This document shows, piece by piece, positions 6,875 to 11,606 of a stretch of 11,606 bases of DNA. This DNA is from an uncultured Muribaculaceae bacterium. Lineage in GTDB: Bacteria > Bacteroidota > Bacteroidia > Bacteroidales > Muribaculaceae. The position numbers were made by a program, and so were the translations under genes. The notes below the pieces were generated by a model. That model worked only from the letters and a program-made list of their open reading frames with translations, ran no database searches and was not told where the DNA came from. Position 1 is the first letter of the stretch, and every line of letters starts with the position of its first letter. The stretch is taken from NCBI GenBank assembly GCA_904502025.1, contig CAJGDJ010000051.1, forward strand, positions 1 through 11,606. Direction: 5' to 3'.

Positions 6875-7771
6875 TTATACAAGGTGTGCGATAAGATTAT
6901 CGCGGTTGCCGGGTAATAGGTCAATAACAGGAATCTCAATCATTGTATATGCTCCCGGTTTTTGAACCATTGAAGCACGAGCCACACTCACGAGCATTTG
7001 TGCGGTAAGTGCAGGATTGTTGATGCTCATGTTAAATTCAAAACGTTGGTTTTGAGTTTTGCCTGAAACACCTTTGCGTACCATGTTTACGCCATGTCCC
7101 ATATCTTTCACTTCATCAACCGACTCTACTTGTATCACATGGGTTTCGTCGTTAGCAAAATATGGGTCTTCTTTTACAGCTTTAGCTACTTGTTCAAGAG
7201 AGTAGCCATCTTCAAGTTCTACATATACCATGCGACGATGAATTCCTGTCCCTAATGGAATTGTCATGGAAAGAGCATTTTTTACACCCTCTTTTGATTT
7301 CACACACACTGTGTGTCCCATACTCATGCCGGGACCGAAGTTTGTATAAGTTAATCCTTTAGGAGCAGCAGCTTGAAGCAAGGTTCTCACTACCGAATCG
7401 CTTCCCGGGTCCCAACCGGCCGATATAATAGCCACAGTGCCGTTAGCTTGAGCTACCGTATTAAGATTTCGACGAAGCTCAACGATGCCGGTGTGAATAT
7501 CGAAGCTATCAACAGTATTGATCCCTTTTGCGAGGTATTCTACTGCATATTTTTCAACCTCACGGGTAGGGGTGCATAAGATTGCCACATCAACCTTTTC
7601 GAGTTGGTCGATGTTGGTAACTACGTTATAATTGTTTAGTTCATCAGGAATATTGTTTATGCTACGACGCACAATGCCGACAACTTCAAAGTCGGGAGCC
7701 GTTTCGAGTGCATCAAGCACAAATTTTCCAATATTACCATATCCAACGATGGCTGCTCTGATTTTTTTCAT
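6875..7771 (-). CDS. ddh: meso-Diaminopimelate D-dehydrogenase
   Basis: 298-aa NADP-dependent oxidoreductase that converts L-tetrahydrodipicolinate, ammonia and NADPH to meso-diaminopimelate in one step, feeding lysine and peptidoglycan synthesis and bypassing the succinylase or aminotransferase branches. The N-terminal Rossmann fold carries the nucleotide loop VGYGNIGKFV (9-18), with VRRS (34-37) placed to bind the NADP phosphate. The catalytic/substrate-binding blocks SAGWDPGSDS (117-126) and NFGPGMSMGHT (144-154) are characteristic of Ddh. The length is normal and nothing is missing. Two stop codons in tandem (TAATAA) end the gene. It follows ackA on the same strand with a gap of 118 bases that contains an inverted repeat. 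No clean promoter box was found there, so read-through from pta-ackA or an atypical promoter is possible. Confidence 0.93.
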   Translation of the reverse strand: MKKIRAAIVGYGNIGKFVLDALETAPDFEVVGIVRRSINNIPDELNNYNVVTNIDQLEKVDVAILCTPTREVEKYAVEYLAKGINTVDSFDIHTGIVELRRNLNTVAQANGTVAIISAGWDPGSDSVVRTLLQAAAPKGLTYTNFGPGMSMGHTVCVKSKEGVKNALSMTIPLGTGIHRRMVYVELEDGYSLEQVAKAVKEDPYFANDETHVIQVESVDEVKDMGHGVNMVRKGVSGKTQNQRFEFNMSINNPALTAQMLVSVARASMVQKPGAYTMIEIPVIDLLPGNRDNLIAHLV

Positions 7772-7810
7772 AAAATACTAAGTGTAAAGTTGTAGATTTG
7801 AAGTGTTTAT

Positions 7811-7853
7811 TTCCTCTTTAGGCTTCGCCATGCTCCCCCAAAGAGTGGGGGAG
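7811..7853. repeat. Palindromic intergenic sequence between ackA and ddh
   Basis: Perfect 8-bp GC-rich stem CTCCCCCA (7833-7840) / TGGGGGAG (7846-7853) with loop AAGAG, preceded by GGCTTCGCC (7821-7829), itself able to form a tiny hairpin. CTCTTT at 7814-7819 could alternatively pair with AAAGAG at 7840-7845. No T-run follows on either strand, so it is not a standard terminator. Its C/G-richness stands out from the AT-rich surroundings and resembles the short palindromic extragenic repeats scattered in gut bacterial genomes. Confidence 0.5.
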
Positions 7854-7889
7854 TTGACTATTGCCTATGAGGTTTGAATTTTGTTACGA

Positions 7890-9101
7890 TTATTCGGGTT
7901 GACGGCCGTTAACGATAGCTTCAGTGTCACGAGCAATCATCAATTCTTCGTCGGTTGGAATCACAACCACCTTAACTTTTGATGCAGGAGTAGAGATTAC
8001 AGTTTCTGTTCCACGAATTTTTGCATTGAGTTCATTGTCGAGTTCTACGCCCATGAAGCCGAGAGGAGCACATACGTTTTCGCGCACACCTGTTTGGTTT
8101 TCGCCCACGCCACCGGTAAATACGATGATGTCAACTCCACCCATTTCGGCTGCGTATGCTCCGATATATTTAATGATGCGTTGTTCATACATAGCCAACG
8201 CCAATTGAGCACGTTCAACACCAGCGATGTCGGCAGCTTCAATTTCACGCATGTCAGATGAGATTTCTGAAACGCCGGCTACGCCACTTTCTTTGTTGAT
8301 GATGTTTTGCATTTGGGCAGGCGTAAGATTGTGTTTAGCCATCAAATAAGTCAATGCACCCGGGTCGATATCTCCCACGCGAGTACCCATCATAAGACCT
8401 TCTGTTGGAGTTAAGCCCATTGAAGTGTCAACGCTCTTGCCATTAAGAACAGCAGTGATTGACCCACCATTACCTACGTGGCAAGTGATGATTTTTTGTT
8501 CTTTGATGTCAACGCCGAGGAACTCACACACGCGTTGTGATACGTAGCGATGGCTTGTGCCATGGAATCCGTAACGACGCACACCATCTTCAGCATAATA
8601 TTTATAAGGGAGGGCATACATGTATGATTTTGCAGGCATTGTTTGGTGGAATGCTGTGTCAAATACACCCACTTGAGGCACATTAGGCATTAATGCTGTA
8701 ATAGCTTCGATACCGGTCATATTGGCAGGGTTGTGGAGAGGAGCGATGTCGTAGCATTCTTTAATCATAGCTTTAACATCATCGTCGATAAGTACACTTT
8801 TGTTGAATTTTTCTCCACCATGCACTACGCGATGACCAACTGCATCGATTTCGTCGTAGCTTTTAATGCAACCTTCTTTCTCGTCGGTGAGGTTGTTGAG
8901 GATTGCAGATACAGCACCATTGTGGTCAACGTGTCCGAGTGAAACGGTTTCTTTTGAACCGTCGGCACGTTTGAATTTCAAGAATCCATCTTCAAGACCG
9001 ATGCGTTCAACTCCACCTTCAGCGAGTGTATCATTATTTGCAGTTTCAATGAGTTTATATTTTACAGAACTACTGCCGCAGTTTAATACAAGAATTTTCA
9101 T
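7890..9101 (-). CDS. ackA: Acetate kinase
   Basis: 403-aa cytoplasmic enzyme, normal length. It makes ATP and acetate from acetyl phosphate and ADP, the last step of acetogenic fermentation, and works in reverse for acetate activation. Residues aligning with the catalytic set of the Methanosarcina thermophila enzyme are present at nearly the same numbers: N7 (in LNCGSSSVK), R91 (GHRVVHGG), H123, D148 (GVFDTAFH), H180 (RYGFHGTSH), R241 (GTRVGDIDPG) and E385 (PTDEEL). The nucleotide-binding blocks HVGNGGSI (208-215) and FTGGVGENQ (328-336) are intact. It begins 29 bases after pta on the same strand, so the two are co-transcribed in the order pta-ackA. Confidence 0.97.
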   Translation of the reverse strand: MKILVLNCGSSSVKYKLIETANNDTLAEGGVERIGLEDGFLKFKRADGSKETVSLGHVDHNGAVSAILNNLTDEKEGCIKSYDEIDAVGHRVVHGGEKFNKSVLIDDDVKAMIKECYDIAPLHNPANMTGIEAITALMPNVPQVGVFDTAFHQTMPAKSYMYALPYKYYAEDGVRRYGFHGTSHRYVSQRVCEFLGVDIKEQKIITCHVGNGGSITAVLNGKSVDTSMGLTPTEGLMMGTRVGDIDPGALTYLMAKHNLTPAQMQNIINKESGVAGVSEISSDMREIEAADIAGVERAQLALAMYEQRIIKYIGAYAAEMGGVDIIVFTGGVGENQTGVRENVCAPLGFMGVELDNELNAKIRGTETVISTPASKVKVVVIPTDEELMIARDTEAIVNGRQPE

Positions 9102-9130
9102 GATTAATTATATTTTTATTGTTGAGATTA

Positions 9131-10147
9131 TTATTTGTTTTCTTTGAGACCGATTGCTTGGTTACAAGTAATGATGACTGTTTTGTAAATGTCTTCGGGG
9201 AAGCAACCACGAGAGAGGTCATTAACAGGTGCAGCAAGGCCTTGGAGGATAGGGCCTACAGCTTGAACACCACCAAGTCGTTGAGTGAGTTTGTAAGCAA
9301 TGTTGCCCACTTCGAGAGATGGGAATACAAGAACGTTGGCACGTCCATTTAATGGGCTGTTAGGAGCTTTGCTGTTTGCTACTCCCGGCACTAATGCTGC
9401 ATCGGCTTGAAGTTCTCCATCGAGAATTAATTCGGGAGCCATTTCGTGAGCTATTTCAGTGGCACGAATAACTTTGTTTACACGTTCGTGGCGAGCACTT
9501 CCTTTGGTTGAGAAACTGAGGATTGCCACACGAGGCTCAATTGCTGCGATGTCGCGAGCTGTTTGAGCAGCCGAAACAGCGATTTGTGCTAATTCTTTAT
9601 CGGTTGGCTCCGGTATAACAGCACAATCGGCAAATACGAGTAAGTCATCAGTGCCATATTGTGAGCCTTCGGGGAGAAGCATTATAAATGCACCCGACAC
9701 GACATCAATTCCGGGTTGTGTTTTGATTACTTGGAATGCGGCACGAAGCACATTGCCGGTTGTGTTTTGAGCACCGGCTACTTGTCCGTCGGCATCGCCG
9801 GCTTTTACCATCAAACAGCCGAGGTATAGAGGATTGGCTGTTTGTAGGCGAGCTTCTTCCATTGTAATGCCTTTGCTCTTGCGAAGGTCAAAATAGATTC
9901 CGGCGTATTTATCGATTACTTTTTCATCGGCGGGATTGACGATTTGTGCTTTGTCAATGTTTTCAAGTTTAAGGTCTTTTGCCATAGCAAGAATATCGGC
10001 AGGATCGCCAATAAGGATTACATCGGCAATGTTTTCTGCAATAATTTTATCAGCAGCAGTCAGAGTGCGAGGTTCTGTACCTTCAGGAAGTACAATACGT
10101 TGGCGATTTTTTATCGCTCTTTCGGTTAGTTTTTCAAATAATCCCAT
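9131..10147 (-). CDS. pta: Phosphate acetyltransferase (short form)
   Basis: 338-aa cytoplasmic enzyme that exchanges the CoA of acetyl-CoA for phosphate to give acetyl phosphate, which AckA then uses for ATP synthesis. This is the short single-domain form, without the N-terminal DRTGG regulatory region of the roughly 700-aa enterobacterial enzyme. Diagnostic blocks are ILDGELQADAALVPGVA (241-257), KAPNSPLNGRANVLVFP (260-276), LEVGNIAYKLTQRLG (278-292) and GPILQGLAAPVNDLSRG (298-314). S312, R313, D319 and R290 fit the catalytic residues S309, R310, D316 and R287 of the Methanosarcina enzyme at a constant offset of three. It is first in the pta-ackA unit and divergent from the START-like gene at 10328. 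Confidence 0.96.
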   Translation of the reverse strand: MGLFEKLTERAIKNRQRIVLPEGTEPRTLTAADKIIAENIADVILIGDPADILAMAKDLKLENIDKAQIVNPADEKVIDKYAGIYFDLRKSKGITMEEARLQTANPLYLGCLMVKAGDADGQVAGAQNTTGNVLRAAFQVIKTQPGIDVVSGAFIMLLPEGSQYGTDDLLVFADCAVIPEPTDKELAQIAVSAAQTARDIAAIEPRVAILSFSTKGSARHERVNKVIRATEIAHEMAPELILDGELQADAALVPGVANSKAPNSPLNGRANVLVFPSLEVGNIAYKLTQRLGGVQAVGPILQGLAAPVNDLSRGCFPEDIYKTVIITCNQAIGLKENK

Positions 10148-10188
10148 AATGAAAGTGTCTTATAAGTTTGTTGAAATTTTTATATATG

Positions 10189-10196
10189 CAAATTTA
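10189..10196 (-). promoter_or_regulatory. Putative -7 box of the pta-ackA promoter
   Basis: TAAATTTG on the minus strand matches TAnnTTTG and lies 41 bases before the pta ATG. No clear TTTG -33 box is seen 19-21 bases further up (the sequence is only A/T-rich), so support is partial. The rest of the divergent region up to 10327 is AT-rich, and I found no consensus box for the plus-strand gene. Confidence 0.45.
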
Positions 10197-10327
10197 CATA
10201 AAAAGGATAGTTTAATAAAAGAAAAAATGAAAAAATGATGATTATATCAATAATTTTATATTAATTCGCAGTTGTAAATATAAACCAATATTAATCATAA
10301 CTGAAAATAAAGATACCTAACTAAAAC

Positions 10328-10711
10328 ATGGAACATATAAAATACAAATTGGAATTTGACATGAAAGCCACTCCCATAGCGATTTTATGGGACTATATCT
10401 CGAATGAAAATGGATTAAAACAATGGTTTGCCGATGATGTAAAAATTAAAGACCGTGAATATATTTTTAAGTGGAAAGGATATAGCCAAGAGGCTCGAAT
10501 GGTGGGAATGCGTAAAGGGTTGGCTTTGAAGTTGCAATGGCTTGACGCTTCTGAGAAAACCTATTTTGAAATGCGTATTCTCACTAGTGAGATGACCGAC
10601 AATATTGTGTTGCAAGTTGTTGATTTTGCACAAGAAGATGAATTGGAAGAGTCTAAAGATTTGTGGCGTTCGCAAATTGATACGCTTCGCCGAGTGATAG
10701 GATGTAAGTAA
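10328..10711 (+). CDS. START-like (SRPBCC fold) domain protein
   Basis: 127-aa cytoplasmic protein resembling the small START-like proteins of Bacteroidetes, related in fold to the Aha1/SRPBCC hydrophobic-ligand-binding family. The typical layout is visible: an N-terminal beta strand (KYKLEFDMKAT), a helix pair with LWDYISNENGLKQWFADDV (20-38) where AHSA1-like proteins have the L-W-x-x-l-t...W-f pattern, a series of beta strands (YIFKWKGYSQEARMVGM, LALKLQWLD, YFEMRIL), and a long C-terminal helix (LWRSQIDTLRRVIG). No signal peptide or membrane segment. The ligand and function are unknown. It diverges from pta; the next plus-strand frame, the microprotein at 10766, begins 54 bases after its stop and may share its transcript. 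Confidence 0.8.
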   Translation: MEHIKYKLEFDMKATPIAILWDYISNENGLKQWFADDVKIKDREYIFKWKGYSQEARMVGMRKGLALKLQWLDASEKTYFEMRILTSEMTDNIVLQVVDFAQEDELEESKDLWRSQIDTLRRVIGCK

Positions 10712-10765
10712 TTTAGATTAAACAATTTGTTTATTTTCGTTGTTTTAAGAAAAACTCTTGAAACA

Positions 10766-10891
10766 ATGAATAAAAAACACAAAAAGCAAACTCCGATAAA
10801 ATTGAGTGTGTGGTTGACAATACTTGCTACAATAATGATATTTTTACTCCTTATTTGGCTTTCGGTTGTTGATACACCTTCAGGAGTGTGA
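10766..10891 (+). CDS. 41-aa single-span membrane microprotein
   Basis: ATG-to-TGA frame of 42 codons. The N-terminus is strongly basic (MNKKHKKQTPIK), followed by one hydrophobic helix LSVWLTILATIMIFLLLIWL (13-32) and a short tail SVVDTPSGV. The positive charge before the helix predicts the N-terminus in the cytoplasm and the C-terminus outside. The frame is bracketed by the START-like gene (54 bases upstream) and a strong terminator (30 bases downstream), the position expected of a real last gene of a small operon. I recognise no family. It could be a membrane microprotein modulating a larger partner; short length limits confidence. Confidence 0.55.
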   Translation: MNKKHKKQTPIKLSVWLTILATIMIFLLLIWLSVVDTPSGV

Positions 10892-10920
10892 AACTATGTA
10901 TAAAAATCGGTGGTAAAATA

Positions 10921-10959
10921 AAAAAAGACTTGCATCTTTGAAAAGGCAAGTCTTTTTTT
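10921..10959. terminator. Bidirectional Rho-independent terminator
   Basis: 13-bp perfect stem (AAAAAAGACTTGC 10921-10933 with GCAAGTCTTTTTT 10946-10958), 12-base loop. It has T-runs on both strands: seven Ts at 10953-10959 on plus, and the A-run at 10914-10926 on minus. It separates the convergent plus-strand microprotein gene and minus-strand rplS and should serve both. Confidence 0.88.
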
Positions 10960-10980
10960 ATTCTTTGCAAGAAACTGTTC

Positions 10981-11331
10981 TTACTTAACGCGACGTTCTT
11001 TGATACGTGCTTTTTTACCTGTAAGACTACGAAGGTAATAAAGTTTAGCACGGCGAACTTTACCATATTTATTAACTGTAATAGAGTCAATAAATGGTGA
11101 TTCGATTGGGAAGATACGTTCAACACCAATGTTGTCGCTCATTTTGCGAACTGTGAAGCGTTTCTTTTCGCCTTCGCCTGAAATTTTAATAACTACACCA
11201 CGGTATTGTTGGATACGTTCCTTGTTACCTTCTTTGATGCGGTAGGCGATTGTGATAGTATCACCAGGGCCGAACTCAGGGTGTTGTTTGCCTGTAGCAA
11301 ATGCTTCATTGGCGATTTTAATTAAATCCAT
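10981..11331 (-). CDS. rplS: 50S ribosomal protein L19
   Basis: 116-aa protein of the large ribosomal subunit, located at the 30S-50S interface. The family core is clear: FGPGDTITIAYRIKEGNKER (20-39), IQQYRGVVI (40-48), RFTVRKMSDNIGVERIFPIESPFIDSI (58-84) and the basic C-terminus KVRRAKLYYLRSLTGKKARIKERR. The frame is open to a GTG at 11373, adding 14 residues (MNIASNVNILNIKE). I chose the ATG at 11331 because it gives the standard L19 length and N-terminus, and because the extension would run through a predicted leader stem. The gene stands alone behind its own promoter (11411-11442) and ends 22 bases before the shared terminator. Confidence 0.96.
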   Translation of the reverse strand: MDLIKIANEAFATGKQHPEFGPGDTITIAYRIKEGNKERIQQYRGVVIKISGEGEKKRFTVRKMSDNIGVERIFPIESPFIDSITVNKYGKVRRAKLYYLRSLTGKKARIKERRVK

Positions 11332-11360
11332 TTCTTTGATATTTAAAATGTTAACATTAC

Positions 11361-11401
11361 TCGCAATATTCACGGTTCACTTTACACGCCAGAGATTGCG
11401 A
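11361..11401 (-). promoter_or_regulatory. Putative structured leader of rplS
   Basis: On the minus strand TCGCAAT (11401-11395) can pair perfectly with ATTGCGA (11367-11361), closing a 27-base loop. With transcription expected near 11404, this 7-bp stem would sit almost at the 5' end of the mRNA, 29 bases before the rplS ATG. Ribosomal protein genes often have regulatory leaders, but I cannot match this to a known class. Confidence 0.35.
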
Positions 11402-11410
11402 AATCGGTTG

Positions 11411-11442
11411 CAAAGGTAATAATAAAACTTGAAATATGCAAG
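11411..11442 (-). promoter_or_regulatory. Bacteroidetes-type promoter of rplS
   Basis: On the minus strand the -7 box TACCTTTG (11418-11411) matches TAnnTTTG, and CTTG (11442-11439), one base off TTTG, lies exactly 20 bases upstream. A leader of about 70 bases follows before the ATG at 11331. Confidence 0.65.
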
Positions 11443-11539
11443 TATTTCACAATTATGAATTTATGTGTAGAGTCAACAAGCAAGTGCAAAATTATTTTAA
11501 TAATTTGAAGAATTCAATTTTTGGAGAAGAAAAATTTAG

Positions 11540-11605
11540 TTATTCTCGAGGTCTTCGATTGATTTTAGCTTGAACAGCATCAAACTGACTCTGCTCAATT
11601 AGTCT
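11540..11605 (-). CDS. C-terminal end of a gene running off the right edge (partial)
   Basis: Reading in from the right edge on the minus strand, one frame is open for 21 codons and ends in TAA at 11542-11540, giving a charged tail that ends FDAVQAKINRRPRE. The other two minus-strand frames meet a stop within the first two codons. The composition looks like a real protein C-terminus, but 21 residues are too few to name a family. Downstream (11443-11539) I see only AT-rich sequence, with an A/T palindrome at 11489-11506 and no convincing terminator. Confidence 0.4.
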   Translation of the reverse strand, partial: RLIEQSQFDAVQAKINRRPRE

Positions 11606-11606
11606 A

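Noticed and set aside
6745..6939. 64-aa minus-strand frame overlapping the 3' end of ddh
   Set aside because: Starts inside ddh in another frame, runs through the likely terminator and the next promoter, and shows no domain.
11487..11518. Second minus-strand -7-like box TAATTTTG (11494-11487) upstream of rplS
   Set aside because: The -33 partner is poor (ATTG), the box sits in an A/T-only palindrome, and the closer box at 11418-11411 fits the leader length better.
1..11606. Search for a novel defence, mobile or biosynthetic system
   Set aside because: Nearly all coding capacity is accounted for by housekeeping enzymes and transporters. No recombinase, transposase, nuclease, toxin pair, CRISPR array or reverse transcriptase motif was seen.

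Overview
The window looks like ordinary chromosome from a Bacteroidales bacterium (phylum Bacteroidota). It is AT-rich, starts are ATG without clear Shine-Dalgarno sequences, and several genes have the Bacteroidetes-type promoter TTTG-N19/20-TAnnTTTG. The gene content fits: meso-diaminopimelate dehydrogenase, short-form phosphotransacetylase with acetate kinase, and a START-like small protein. I cannot place it to genus.

Layout. Positions 1-1980 carry plus-strand genes: a small lipoprotein, a PlsC-type lysophosphatidate acyltransferase, and a 132-aa membrane-anchored coiled-coil protein resembling the tail of SPFH/prohibitin proteins. They end at a strong hairpin terminator. From 2014 to 10147 everything reads on the minus strand. 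In transcription order (right to left) this is pta-ackA, then ddh, a small secreted protein of unknown function, a Na+/phosphate cotransporter-type protein with a PhoU-like tail, and an AGCS-family amino acid:cation symporter followed closely by lgt. From 10328 two short plus-strand genes follow (a START-like protein and a 41-aa single-span membrane microprotein). They converge through a shared terminator on rplS (ribosomal protein L19, minus strand). The extreme right edge holds what looks like the C-terminal tail of another minus-strand gene.

How the genes fit together. pta and ackA form the acetyl-CoA to acetate ATP-generating pathway. ddh makes meso-diaminopimelate in one step for lysine and peptidoglycan. 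plsC supplies phosphatidic acid, the phospholipid precursor, and lgt uses phosphatidylglycerol to lipidate lipoproteins such as the one at the left end. The two transporters import sodium-coupled solutes. These are housekeeping links, not a dedicated system.

I found no CRISPR array, integrase, transposase, toxin-antitoxin or defence locus, tRNA or rRNA. The less ordinary items are a candidate dispersed repeat between the lipoprotein and plsC, two unexplained intergenic inverted repeats, an SPFH-like protein lacking the SPFH domain, the unrecognised small secreted and membrane proteins, a 5'-terminal stem in the rplS leader, and two genes whose longest reading frames start too far upstream.
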